Assembly (NCBI RefSeq): GCF_019396345.1
Contig: NZ_JAHKRM010000027.1
Coordinates: 1-64,000, forward strand
From: Nonomuraea guangzhouensis
GTDB lineage: Bacteria > Actinomycetota > Actinomycetes > Streptosporangiales > Streptosporangiaceae
DNA: 64,000 nt
Direction: 5' to 3'
Shown here: positions 23,468-32,245 of the stretch, one piece after another
Numbering within the stretch: position 1 is the first letter of the stretch
How the letters are laid out: each line of letters opens with the position of its first letter
Program-made: the position numbers and the translations under genes
The notes under the pieces: model-generated
Databases searched by the model: none
What the model was told of the DNA's origin: nothing
Seen by the model: only the letters and a program-made list of their open reading frames with translations

Positions 23468-24487
23468 ATGGCCAACGCAGACGAACGGGCGGAACGGGGT
23501 TCGGAGTCGCCATTCCCGCCGAGGCGGATGGCGGGCCGGGGGAGTGGCTGGTACCGAGGCGACTGCCATGTGCACTCGACGTATTCGAACGGCGGAGAGC
23601 TGACGCCGGAGCAGCTCTCGGCCGGTGCCCGTGCGGCGGGGCTGGACTTCATCGCGACCACCGAGCACAACACCTCCGCCGCGCACGCCGCGTGGGGTTC
23701 GCACGCCGAAGGTCTGCTGGTGGTCCTGGGCCAGGAGGTCACCACACGGACCGGGCACTGGCTGGCGCTGGGCATCGACCCGGGGCAGGTGGTCGACTGG
23801 CGATACGGCTTACGCGACGACGCGATCGACCGGCAGCTGGACCAGGTACGTCAAGCCGGCGGGCTGTGCGTGGCGGCCCACCCGCACGCGCCGTACCCCA
23901 CCGGTGTGTTCGTGTATCCGTACCAGAAGGTCGACGTGGTCGAGGTGTGGAACGGGCTGTGGGCCTCGGACCTGCCCTGGAACGCCGACAACGAGGCGGT
24001 GTTGGCCGAGTGGGGCCGCGGCCTGGCCGCCGACGTCCACGGCGGGCGATGGCGGCCCGCGATGGGAAACAGCGACACCCATCTGGAGGGCCAGATCGGC
24101 ACACCGCACACCGTCGTGCTGGCCGAGGAACTGAGCGCTGACGCGGTCCTCGCCGGCATCCGGGCCGGCCGCAGCTGGATCGCCGAATCGGCCGCCATCG
24201 AACTGTCGCTCACGGTCTCCGCCGGTGACCGCACCGCCGGCATCGGTGAGCGGCTGCGGATCGGCGACGAGCCGGCGCTGGTACGGGTGGACGTACGCGG
24301 TGTGCCCTCCGGCACGGTCAGCTTTCACACCGATCGCGGCAAGGCGCACCGCGAACCGCTGCCCGGCCACGGATCAGGCGTCGTGGAGTGGCGCACCAGC
24401 GCGGCGGAATCGGCGTTCGTCCGCATCGAAGTACGTCACTCCGAGGGGCACATGGCGGCGCTCAGCAACCCGATCATTCTCAGCTAG
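23468..24487 (+). CDS. CehA/McbA-type PHP-domain metallohydrolase
   Basis: These 339 residues belong to the polymerase and histidinol phosphatase fold: DCHVHSTYSNGG (first metal site), ATTEHNT, VAAHPHAPY and GNSDTH are the four metal-ligand clusters. C-terminal residues 235-339 form a beta domain (ELSLTVSAGDRTAG...). CehA and McbA are carbaryl hydrolases; many relatives are phosphoesterases, so the substrate is open. No signal peptide. ATG at 23468 is preferred, but GTG at 23450 would add six residues. It converges with the sugar ATPase gene, sharing the stop palindrome CTAG. Confidence 0.83.
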   Translation: MANADERAERGSESPFPPRRMAGRGSGWYRGDCHVHSTYSNGGELTPEQLSAGARAAGLDFIATTEHNTSAAHAAWGSHAEGLLVVLGQEVTTRTGHWLALGIDPGQVVDWRYGLRDDAIDRQLDQVRQAGGLCVAAHPHAPYPTGVFVYPYQKVDVVEVWNGLWASDLPWNADNEAVLAEWGRGLAADVHGGRWRPAMGNSDTHLEGQIGTPHTVVLAEELSADAVLAGIRAGRSWIAESAAIELSLTVSAGDRTAGIGERLRIGDEPALVRVDVRGVPSGTVSFHTDRGKAHREPLPGHGSGVVEWRTSAAESAFVRIEVRHSEGHMAALSNPIILS

Positions 24488-25974
24488 CCCTTCGCCAGCG
24501 CCGCGAGGAGGCGGTCCTCGGTCACCTCGGCGCCGTTGAGCTGCGCGCTGATCGCGCCGTCGCGCAGCACCACCACGCTGTCGCAGTTGCCCGCCAGCTC
24601 GGCCACGTCCGAAGAGATCAGCAGGATGGCCAGCCCGTCCACGGCCAGCTCGTCGAGCAGCGCCTGCATCTCCAGCTTGGTGGCCACGTCGACGCCGCGG
24701 GTCGGCTCGTCGAGCAGCAGCACCTTCGGGTGCATGGCCAGCCAGCGGGCCAGCAGCACCTTCTGCTGGTTGCCGCCCGACAGCTCGCCCGCGGGCTGAC
24801 GCGGTGAGACGGCCTTGATGCCGAGCCGCTTCATGAACGTCTCGACGATGCCGTCGATCCGCGCGTCGGAGACGATCCCGGCCCGCGACAGCCGGGGGAG
24901 CGCGGCCAGCGCGATGTTGTCGCGTACCGACAGCGTGGGGACGATGCCCTCGGTCTTCCTGTTCTCGGGGACGAGGCCGACGCCGGCGCGGATGGCGTTC
25001 CTGATCGACCACTTGCGGGCCGCCGCGCCGGCCACGGTCACCTGGCCCGCGTCCACCGGCATGACGCCGGCGATCGCCCTGGCCGTCTCGCTGCGCCCGG
25101 CGCCGAGCAGGCCGCCGAGGCCGACGACCTCGCCCGCCCGCACCGCCAACGACACGCCGTCGAGCACGTGGTGGCGGGTGAGCCCCTTCGCCTCCAGCAC
25201 CGGCTCGTCGCCCGGCTCGTCCGGCTCGCCGGGCTCGATCGCTTCCTCCACCGGGTGGAACGGCCGGCCGAGCATGAGCGACACCAGCCGGAGGCGATCC
25301 AGCCCGGTCAGCGGGCCGGTGTGCACGACGCGGCCGTCACGCAGCACGGTGACGTGGTCGCAGACCTCGTACAGCTCCTCCAGCCGATGAGTGACGTAGA
25401 CGACCGCGCGGCCCTCGTCGCGCAGCCGGGCCACCGCGCCGAACAGCGTCTCCAGCTCGGCGTGTTCCAGCGCGGAGGTGGGCTCGTCCATGATGACCAG
25501 CCGGGCGTCGGCGGTGGCCGCCCTGGCCAGCGCCACGAGCTGCCTGGCCCCCTCGCCCAGCGTGACCAGGGGTTTGCGGACGTCGGTACGCAGGCCGTAC
25601 TCGGCCAGGATCTGCTCGGCACGGGCGTTGGCGGCCGTGAAGTCGATCAGCCCGAGGCGGCCGCGCGGCTCCCTGCCGAGCAGCAGGTTGCGGGCGATGC
25701 TCATGGTCGGGACGAGGTTCGTCTCCTGGTGGATGGTGGCGATGCCGGCCCGCCTGGCCTCGGCCGGGCTGCCGAACCTGACGGGCTCGCCCAGGTAACG
25801 CAGCTGGCCCGCGTCCGGCTGGTAGACGCCGGAGAGGACCTTGACCAGGGTGGACTTGCCGGCGCCGTTGCCCCCGATCAGCGCGTGCACCTCGCCGGGG
25901 CGTACAGAGAGCGTGACGTGGTCGAGCGCGGTCACGCCCTGGAACGACTTGAGAACACCGGACACCTGCAACAC
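24484..25974 (-). CDS. Sugar ABC transporter ATP-binding protein, two-domain (RbsA/XylG/MglA-like), orphan
   Basis: The 496 residues contain two ABC domains: N-terminal Walker A IGGNGAGKST (usual GENGAGKS), Walker B ARLVIMDEPT and H-loop VTHR; C-terminal LGGLLGAGRSE (the degenerate Walker A normal in this family), LSGGNQQKVLLARW and LLLDEPTRGVD. It energises CUT2-type import of pentoses or galactosides. GTG at 25972-25974 follows GGAGG by 5 bases and begins VLQVSGVLKSF, so longer starts were rejected. No permease or binding protein accompanies it. It closely resembles the ATPase at 30704-32245 (shared NLLLGREPRGR, GIVPTLSVR). A DeoR gene is immediately upstream. Confidence 0.9.
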   Translation of the reverse strand: MLQVSGVLKSFQGVTALDHVTLSVRPGEVHALIGGNGAGKSTLVKVLSGVYQPDAGQLRYLGEPVRFGSPAEARRAGIATIHQETNLVPTMSIARNLLLGREPRGRLGLIDFTAANARAEQILAEYGLRTDVRKPLVTLGEGARQLVALARAATADARLVIMDEPTSALEHAELETLFGAVARLRDEGRAVVYVTHRLEELYEVCDHVTVLRDGRVVHTGPLTGLDRLRLVSLMLGRPFHPVEEAIEPGEPDEPGDEPVLEAKGLTRHHVLDGVSLAVRAGEVVGLGGLLGAGRSETARAIAGVMPVDAGQVTVAGAAARKWSIRNAIRAGVGLVPENRKTEGIVPTLSVRDNIALAALPRLSRAGIVSDARIDGIVETFMKRLGIKAVSPRQPAGELSGGNQQKVLLARWLAMHPKVLLLDEPTRGVDVATKLEMQALLDELAVDGLAILLISSDVAELAGNCDSVVVLRDGAISAQLNGAEVTEDRLLAALAKG

Positions 25975-26039
25975 GCTTGCCTCCGCCTCGATGGTGGTCG
26001 CGGAAGGAAACAATCCAGTAACAGAAACGTCACATTCGA

Positions 26040-26840
26040 TCAGATGCGGGCGATATGTAGTCGGACGCCCCTGCCGCTCAGCTCGTCGAGTACGTCGCCC
26101 GGCGCGCCGTCGTCGGTGACCAGGTGGCCGATCTGCTCGGCGGCGACGGTCTGCACCATCGTGTCGACGCCGATCTTGGTGTGGTCGGCCAGCACCACGA
26201 CCTCCTCGGCGGCCGCGGCCAGCGCCCGGTCGACACCCGCCACCTGCATGTTCGGGGTGGACAGGCCGCGTTCGGCGGTGAGCCCGTTGCCGGAGATGAA
26301 CGCCCGGCGCACCCGCAGCCCGGACAGCGAGTGCTCGGCCGCGCTGCCCACCAGGGCCAGGATCGAACCGCGCAGCGTGCCGCCGGTCAGCATCACCTCG
26401 ATCCGCGGCGAGCCGGCCAGCACCTGGGCGACCAGCAGGGAGTTGGTCACCACGGCGAGCTCCGCGTGCCTGGTCAGCCGGCGGGCGAACTCCTGCGTGG
26501 TGGTGCCGGGCCCGACGACGATGGCGTCGCCGTCCTCGACCAGCGCCGTGGCGAGGTCGGCGATCGCCGCCTTCTCGGCGGACTCCAGCGAGACCTTGTG
26601 CGCGTAACCCGCCTCCCGCGACAGCTCGCCGGGCAGCGTGGCCCCGCCGTGATGGCGGTTGAGCAGGCCCTCCGACTCCAGCGCGCGCAGGTCACGGCGG
26701 ACGGTCACCTCGGAGGAGTGCACGGATTGGGCGAGCTCGCGCAGGGACACGGCGCCGTTGGCACGCACCAGTTCGAGGATGCGCTGCCGGCGTTCCGCGG
26801 CGAACACCGGCCTGCGGCCGTCGCTCTGCGTGTCGCTCAC
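26040..26840 (-). CDS. DeoR/GlpR family transcriptional repressor
   Basis: The 266 residues have the N-terminal DeoR-type HTH (RRQRILELVRANGAVSLREL, then SSEVTVRRDLRALESEGLLN and RHHGGA), followed by the DeoR C-terminal sensor domain with GPGTTTQEFARRL, TNSLLVAQVL and VLADHTKIG, which binds a sugar phosphate. It lies 65 bases upstream of the orphan ATPase on the same strand and divergent from the GH2/CUT2 operon, so it is the obvious local regulator of both. Confidence 0.92.
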   Translation of the reverse strand: MSDTQSDGRRPVFAAERRQRILELVRANGAVSLRELAQSVHSSEVTVRRDLRALESEGLLNRHHGGATLPGELSREAGYAHKVSLESAEKAAIADLATALVEDGDAIVVGPGTTTQEFARRLTRHAELAVVTNSLLVAQVLAGSPRIEVMLTGGTLRGSILALVGSAAEHSLSGLRVRRAFISGNGLTAERGLSTPNMQVAGVDRALAAAAEEVVVLADHTKIGVDTMVQTVAAEQIGHLVTDDGAPGDVLDELSGRGVRLHIARI

Positions 26841-27129
26841 ATGCCGATCATAGACGAATGCTCAACTCCGGTTCACCTCTGATCATATGAGAACGAATTT
26901 GATCGGAAATCTTGACCGGGTCGGTCCAAGGGTGCTTATTTTGGAGCCAGGCAGGGTCAGAACCTGTCCGATCCTGATCGAAGGGCATGCCATGCGCACC
27001 CCGCCTTAGCTGGTCCGATCGTCCTCGCGTTATCGCTGATCGCCCTCCCGGCCCCCCGCACAGGTACGGGCACAGGGCGCGCAGCCGGACATACGACATC
27101 TCCCACCCCCCAGCGTGAAAGGACACTCT
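26841..27129. promoter_or_regulatory. Divergent control region of the DeoR and GH2/CUT2 transcripts
   Basis: This 289-base region holds no gene. It has relatively AT-rich DNA at 26875-26945, two TGATC boxes 20 bases apart (26880-26884 and 26900-26904) that could be repressor contacts, and a possible rightward promoter TTGACC (26912-26917), 17 bases, CTTATT (26935-26940). AAAGGA at 27118-27123 is the ribosome-binding site of the GH2 gene. Confidence 0.35.
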
Positions 27130-29640
27130 GTGCGAAAGTCACTCGCGGCAATGATCGCCGTGCTGCTCGCCGTGCTCTGGCAGGCTTCCGCTCCGGCGGG
27201 CGCCGCGGCCGAACGGCACGGACTGCGCGGCGACTACTACCTCGCCTCGGCGGCCGGCGCGTTCGACTTCGGCGAGCTCAAGGCCAGCGTCGTGGACCCG
27301 AGCCTGGAAATGGCCGATCTCAACCCGGCGCTCAAGCTGCTGACCGGCCGGGATGACGACGTCACCGTCCGGTGGACCGGCAAGATCCGGCCCGAGTACT
27401 CCGAGACGTACACGTTCTCGATCATCGGCGACAACGGTTTCCGGCTCTGGGTGGACGGCAAGGCCGTCATCGACCACTGGGTGGACGACTGGGACCGGGA
27501 GCAGGTGGGCACGCCCATCGCGCTGGAGGCGGGCAAGGACTACGACATCAAGGTCGAGTACTTCGAGCACTTCGGCGGGGCGAACCTGCACCTGCGCTGG
27601 CAGAGCGCCAGCCAGCCGAAGGTGGCCGTGCCGTCGGAGGCGTTCACGCCGCCGGACGGGTTCGATCCGCCCGGGCCCAGTGAGGCGAAGGTCGGCTCGA
27701 CGGGTGACCTGGCCACGCTGACGTTCGCCAAGGCGCTCGCCCCGCTGCCCGCCGACCTGACCGACCACCTGGTCCTCACGGTCGCCGGCACCAAGTGGCC
27801 CGTAACCTCCGTAGCCCTGAAAAATCAAAACACGGTAGTGCTAAAGCTGAAATATCCGGTTCCGGCCAAGGCGGGGAGCACGCTACGCGCCGCCTACGAC
27901 GGCACCGGTCTCTCCTTCGCCGACGGCACCCCCGTCGCCGCGTTCCCCTACGCCTTCGTCGTCAACGAGTCCGCCTACATCCTCAAGACCCGCTGGTCCA
28001 AGGACGTGAACCCGGCGAACCCGCTGCCCGAGTACCCACGCCCCCAACTGGTCAGAGACAGGTGGCGCAGCCTCAACGGCACCTGGCAGTTCGCCGCCGC
28101 CAAGGCGGGTGAGGCCGTCCCCACCGGCCGTGACCTGGCCGAGCGGATCGTCGTGCCGTACCCGGTGGAGTCGCAGCTGTCCGGCATCGGCCGGCACGAG
28201 GACCGCATGTGGTACCGCAGGACGTTCGAGGTGCCGCGCTCGTGGAGCGGCGAGCGCCTGCTCCTGCACCTCGACGCGATCGACTGGGACGCCACGATCT
28301 ACGTGAACGGCAAGCAGGTCGGCGCGCACAAGGGCGGCTACGGCCGGATCACCGTGGACGTGACCGACGCGCTCAAGCGCGGCGGAGCCCAGGAGCTCGT
28401 CGTCGGCGTCACCGACCCGACCGACAGCGGGCAGCAGCCCATCGGCAAGCAGCGGCTCGACCCGAGCGGCATCTGGTACACCGCCGTCTCCGGCATCTGG
28501 CAGACCGTCTGGATGGAGCCCGTCGCCAAGCAGCACATCGACCGCGTCGACACCGTGCCCGACGTCGCGGGCAAGGCACTGCGCGTCACCGTCCAGGGCT
28601 CGGCCGGCACCGCCGTCATCGTGGCCAAGGACGGCCACAAGGTCGTGGGCACCGTCTCCGGGCCCGTCGGCACGGAGCTCCGGCTGCCGGTGCCGAACCC
28701 CAAGCTGTGGTCGCCGGACAAGCCGTTCCTGTACGACCTCACGGTCCGGGTGAAGCAGGACGAGATCAAGTCCTATTTCGGGATGCGCACCATCTCGCTG
28801 GAGAACAACCGGATGCTCCTCAACGGCCGGCCGGTCTTCCAGATGGGCCCGCTCGACCAGGGGTTCTGGCCGGACGGCATCTACACCGCACCCACCGACG
28901 AGGCGCTCAAGTACGACCTCGTGCAGACCAAGAAGCTCGGCTTCAACACCGTGCGCAAGCACACCAAGGTCGAGTCCGACCGCTGGTACTACCACGCCGA
29001 CAAGCTCGGCCTGCTCGTCTGGCAGGACATGCCCGCCATGTTCAAGACCGGCGACAAGCCGCAGTTCGAGACCGAACTGCGCGAGATGGTGGACCAGCAC
29101 CGCAGCAGCCCGTCGATCATCATGTGGGTGCCCTTCAACGAGGGCTGGGGCCAGTACGACCAGGCCCGCATCGCCGACCTGGTCAAGAGCTGGGACCCTT
29201 CCCGCCTGGTGAACAACATGAGCGGCATCAACTGCTGCGGCGCCCGCGACGGCGGCAACGGCGACGTCAAGGACTACCACATCTACCCAGGTCCGGGTGT
29301 TCCCGGCAAGCCCAGCGACATCCGCGCGGTCGTGATCGGCGAGTACGGCGGCCTCGGCCTCCCGCTCATCGGCCACACCTGGTCCGGCGGCGGCTGGGGC
29401 TACGCGGTCGAACCCGACCCCGAGGCCCTCACCACCCGCTACGTCGACATGGCCAAGGCCCTGCAGAAACTGCACGCCTGCGACCAGCTCAGCGCGGCGA
29501 TCTACACCCAGACCACCGACGTCGAGACCGAACTCAACGGCCTCATCACCTACGACAGAGCCGTCACCAAGGCCGACGTCACCCGGGTCCACGACGCGAA
29601 CAAGGCGCTCACCGACCAGATCTCCCCGGCTTGCGCCTGA
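27130..29640 (+). CDS. Secreted PA14-domain glycoside hydrolase family 2 protein
   Basis: The 836 residues start with a signal peptide (VRKSLAAMIAVLLAVLWQ to AGAAA). Residues about 33-160 form a PA14 carbohydrate-binding domain (LRGDYYLA...NGFRLWVDGKAVIDHWVDD). An Ig-like linker follows (about 165-270), then the GH2 modules: jelly-roll (about 300-430, WYRRTFEVP, VYVNGKQVG-like IYVNGKQVGAHKGGY), Ig fold, and TIM barrel from about 550. The acid/base is Glu671 in PFNEGWGQ and the nucleophile Glu738 in IGEYGG. A retaining exo-glycosidase (beta-galactosidase/glucuronidase/mannosidase type) is predicted. GTG at 27130 is chosen for the AAAGGA 6 bases before it. First gene of a sugar import operon. 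An AT-rich patch lies at 27799-27865. Confidence 0.9.
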   Translation: MRKSLAAMIAVLLAVLWQASAPAGAAAERHGLRGDYYLASAAGAFDFGELKASVVDPSLEMADLNPALKLLTGRDDDVTVRWTGKIRPEYSETYTFSIIGDNGFRLWVDGKAVIDHWVDDWDREQVGTPIALEAGKDYDIKVEYFEHFGGANLHLRWQSASQPKVAVPSEAFTPPDGFDPPGPSEAKVGSTGDLATLTFAKALAPLPADLTDHLVLTVAGTKWPVTSVALKNQNTVVLKLKYPVPAKAGSTLRAAYDGTGLSFADGTPVAAFPYAFVVNESAYILKTRWSKDVNPANPLPEYPRPQLVRDRWRSLNGTWQFAAAKAGEAVPTGRDLAERIVVPYPVESQLSGIGRHEDRMWYRRTFEVPRSWSGERLLLHLDAIDWDATIYVNGKQVGAHKGGYGRITVDVTDALKRGGAQELVVGVTDPTDSGQQPIGKQRLDPSGIWYTAVSGIWQTVWMEPVAKQHIDRVDTVPDVAGKALRVTVQGSAGTAVIVAKDGHKVVGTVSGPVGTELRLPVPNPKLWSPDKPFLYDLTVRVKQDEIKSYFGMRTISLENNRMLLNGRPVFQMGPLDQGFWPDGIYTAPTDEALKYDLVQTKKLGFNTVRKHTKVESDRWYYHADKLGLLVWQDMPAMFKTGDKPQFETELREMVDQHRSSPSIIMWVPFNEGWGQYDQARIADLVKSWDPSRLVNNMSGINCCGARDGGNGDVKDYHIYPGPGVPGKPSDIRAVVIGEYGGLGLPLIGHTWSGGGWGYAVEPDPEALTTRYVDMAKALQKLHACDQLSAAIYTQTTDVETELNGLITYDRAVTKADVTRVHDANKALTDQISPACA

Positions 29641-29655
29641 TAGGAAGGAACCCCT

Positions 29656-30717
29656 ATGAAACTCCGTACAGCCTGCCTGGCGCTGGCCGTACTCCTCACC
29701 GCGTCGGCCTGCGCCAAGTCGGAGGAGCCGCAGAGCGCGCCCGCCGCCACCAGCACGGCCGGGCAGCAGGTCGTGCAGAGCCCCAGCGGCTCGGCGGGAC
29801 CGACGTGCACGCTCGACCAGTTCGGCGGCAAGAAGTTCGACCTCAAGACGGCCACCGTCGGCTTCTCCCAGTCGGAGAAGGAAGCCAACCCGTTCCGCAT
29901 CGCCGAGACCAAGTCGATCAAGGACGAGGCGGCCAAGCTGGGCATCGCCAATCTCAAGGTCACCAACGCCCAGTCGCAGTTCTCCAAGCAGATCACCGAC
30001 GTGCAGCAGCTCATCGCCCAGGGCGTGCAACTGCTGGTCATCGCGCCCCTGAACTCCGACGGCTGGGAGCCGGTGCTCCAGCAGGCCGCGGCCAAGAAGG
30101 TGCCGATCATCACGGTCGACAGGAAGATCAACGCCAAGGCGTGCAGCGACTACCTGACGTTCATCGGCTCCGACTTCCACGAGCAGGGCAAGCGGGCCGC
30201 CGACCGGATGATCGACGCCCTGGCGGGCAAGGGCAAGGTCGCCATCCTGCTCGGCGCGCCCGGCAACAACGTCACCACCGAGCGGACCGACGGCTTCAAG
30301 GAGCGGATCGCGGAGAAGGCGCCGGGCATCCAGATCTCCTTCGAGCAGACCGGTGAGTTCGCCCGCGAGAAGGGTCAGCAGGTCACCGAGCAGCTCATCC
30401 AGTCCAACCCCGACATCAACGGCATCTACGCCGAGAACGACGAGATGGCGCTCGGCGCGGTCACCGCTCTGAAGGGCGCGGGCAAGGAGGCGGGCACCAT
30501 CAAGATCGTGTCCGTCGACGGCACCCGCAGCGCCGTCCAGGGCATCGCCGACGGCTGGCTGCACGCGGTCATCGAGTCGAACCCCCGCTTCGGGCCGCTC
30601 GCCTTCGAGACCGCGCAGAAGTTCCTCGACGGCCAGGCCATCCCCGACAAGGTGGTCATCTCCGACCGCGACTACGACACGTCCAACGCCAAGGACTCCC
30701 TCGGTGAGGCGTACTGA
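29656..30717 (+). CDS. Sugar ABC transporter substrate-binding lipoprotein (CUT2, ribose-binding-like)
   Basis: The 353 residues begin with a lipoprotein signal ending in LTASAC, placing the mature protein on the outer face of the membrane. The periplasmic-binding-protein I fold is shown by TVGFSQSEKEANPFRIAETK, QQLIAQGVQLLVIAPLNSDG, PIITVDRKIN, GAPGNNVTTERTDGFKERI, YAENDEMALGAV and IKIVSVDGTRSAVQGIADG. This is the RbsB/YtfQ-like group, where YtfQ binds galactofuranose; a hexofuranose or pentose ligand is plausible but not proven. It follows the GH2 gene by 15 bases, with GGAAGGAA before the ATG. Confidence 0.92.
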   Translation: MKLRTACLALAVLLTASACAKSEEPQSAPAATSTAGQQVVQSPSGSAGPTCTLDQFGGKKFDLKTATVGFSQSEKEANPFRIAETKSIKDEAAKLGIANLKVTNAQSQFSKQITDVQQLIAQGVQLLVIAPLNSDGWEPVLQQAAAKKVPIITVDRKINAKACSDYLTFIGSDFHEQGKRAADRMIDALAGKGKVAILLGAPGNNVTTERTDGFKERIAEKAPGIQISFEQTGEFAREKGQQVTEQLIQSNPDINGIYAENDEMALGAVTALKGAGKEAGTIKIVSVDGTRSAVQGIADGWLHAVIESNPRFGPLAFETAQKFLDGQAIPDKVVISDRDYDTSNAKDSLGEAY

Positions 30718-32245
30718 GTTGGCAGCTGTTCTCGAGGCGAAGGGGATCAGCAAGCGCTTCCCCGGCGTACTCGCTCTCGACAGTGTGCATCTCGCCCTCC
30801 TCCCGGGCGAGGTGCACGCCCTCGTGGGGGAGAACGGCGCGGGCAAGTCCACCCTGATCAAGGTCTTCACCGGCGTCTACCATCCCGACGGCGGCGAACT
30901 GCGCCACCTCGGCGCGCCCGCCGCCTTCGGCACACCGCTCGACGCGCAGCGCGCCGGGATCTCCACCATCTACCAGGAGGTCAACCTCGTCCCGATGATG
31001 AGCGTCGCCCGCAACCTGCTGCTCGGCCGCGAGCCACGCGGCCGCTTCGGGGTCATCGACGCCACGAGGATGTACGCCGAAGCCGACCGGATCCTGTCCG
31101 GCTACGGCGTCGACACCGACGTCAGGCGGCCGCTGCGCACGCTCGGCATCGGTGCCCAGCAGATGGTCGCCCTGGCCAGGGCCGTGGCCGTCGACGCCCG
31201 CGTGGTCATCATGGACGAGCCCACCTCCTCCCTGGAGCCGCGCGAGGTCGAGACGCTGTTCGGGGTGATCAGGCGGCTGCGCGACGAGGGCATCGCCGTC
31301 ATGTACGTCAGCCACCGGCTCGACGAGCTCTACCAGGTGTGCGACCGGGTCACCGTGCTGCGCGACGGCCGCGTCGCGCACACCGGGCCGCTCGCCGGGC
31401 TCGACCGGCTCAAGCTCATCTCGCTCATGCTGGGCCGCGACCTGAACGAGGTCAAAGCCGATGGCCTGACCAGGTTCTCCCGCGATCGCCACGGCGCCGC
31501 GAACGGCCAGGAGCCACCGGCCGTCGAGGCGCGCGGCCTCACCCGGCGGCACGTCCTGGACGGGATCGACGTGTCTGTACGGCCCGGCGAGGTCGTGGGG
31601 CTCGGCGGGCTGCTCGGCGCGGGGCGTACCGAGACCGCCAAGGCCATCGTCGGCGCGATGCCCCTCGACGGCGGGCAGGTGCTCGTGGCCGGGCTGCCGC
31701 TGCGCGGCGGCTCCACGGCCGCGGCGATCAGGGCGGGCATCAGCCTGCTGCCCGAGGACCGCAAGGCCGAGGGCATCGTCCCGACCCTGTCCGTCCGCGA
31801 GAACATCGCGCTGGCCGCCCTGCCCGCCCTGGCCAGGGCGGGTGTGGTGTCCGACGCGAAGATCGACCGGATGGTCGAGATCTTCATGCGGCGGCTGCGC
31901 ATCAAGGCGGCCTCGCCGAACCAGCTGGTGTCGGAGCTGTCCGGCGGCAACCAGCAGAAGGTGCTGCTGGCCCGCTGGCTGGCCGTACGTCCCAAGGTGC
32001 TGCTGCTCGACGAGCCCACCCGCGGCATCGACGTGGGCGCCAAGGCCGAGGTGCAGGCGCTGATCGACGAGCTGGCCGAGGAGGGGCTGGGCGTGCTGCT
32101 GATCTCCTCCGACCTGGAGGAGCTGGTCGAGGGCGCCGACCGCATCCTGGTGCTGCGCGAGGGCGCGGTCGTCGGGGAACTGACCGGTGACCAGGTGACC
32201 GAGGAGAGAATCATGGCGACGATCGCGGAGCAGTCCGATGACTGA
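30704..32245 (+). CDS. Sugar ABC transporter ATP-binding protein (CUT2, two ABC domains)
   Basis: The 513 residues contain two fused nucleotide-binding domains. The N-domain has VGENGAGKSTLIK, a Q-loop IYQEVN, RVVIMDEPTSSLE and an H-loop YVSHR; the C-domain has GLGGLLGAGRTE, ELSGGNQQKVLLARW, LLLDEPTRGID and LLISSDLEE. It powers the permeases encoded next. The GTG start at 30704 lies inside the binding-protein gene, overlapping by 14 bases; a TTG at 30719 is an alternative. The permease start lies 8 bases before its stop. It is clearly paralogous to the ATPase at 24484-25974. Confidence 0.93.
   Translation: MRRTELAAVLEAKGISKRFPGVLALDSVHLALLPGEVHALVGENGAGKSTLIKVFTGVYHPDGGELRHLGAPAAFGTPLDAQRAGISTIYQEVNLVPMMSVARNLLLGREPRGRFGVIDATRMYAEADRILSGYGVDTDVRRPLRTLGIGAQQMVALARAVAVDARVVIMDEPTSSLEPREVETLFGVIRRLRDEGIAVMYVSHRLDELYQVCDRVTVLRDGRVAHTGPLAGLDRLKLISLMLGRDLNEVKADGLTRFSRDRHGAANGQEPPAVEARGLTRRHVLDGIDVSVRPGEVVGLGGLLGAGRTETAKAIVGAMPLDGGQVLVAGLPLRGGSTAAAIRAGISLLPEDRKAEGIVPTLSVRENIALAALPALARAGVVSDAKIDRMVEIFMRRLRIKAASPNQLVSELSGGNQQKVLLARWLAVRPKVLLLDEPTRGIDVGAKAEVQALIDELAEEGLGVLLISSDLEELVEGADRILVLREGAVVGELTGDQVTEERIMATIAEQSDD

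Noticed and set aside
27883..30870. 995-codon open frame antisense to the GH2/binding-protein genes
   Set aside because: It is the third-position GC shadow of two clear genes on the plus strand; its translation is rich in Ala, Gly, Val, Arg and Asp with no domain pattern.
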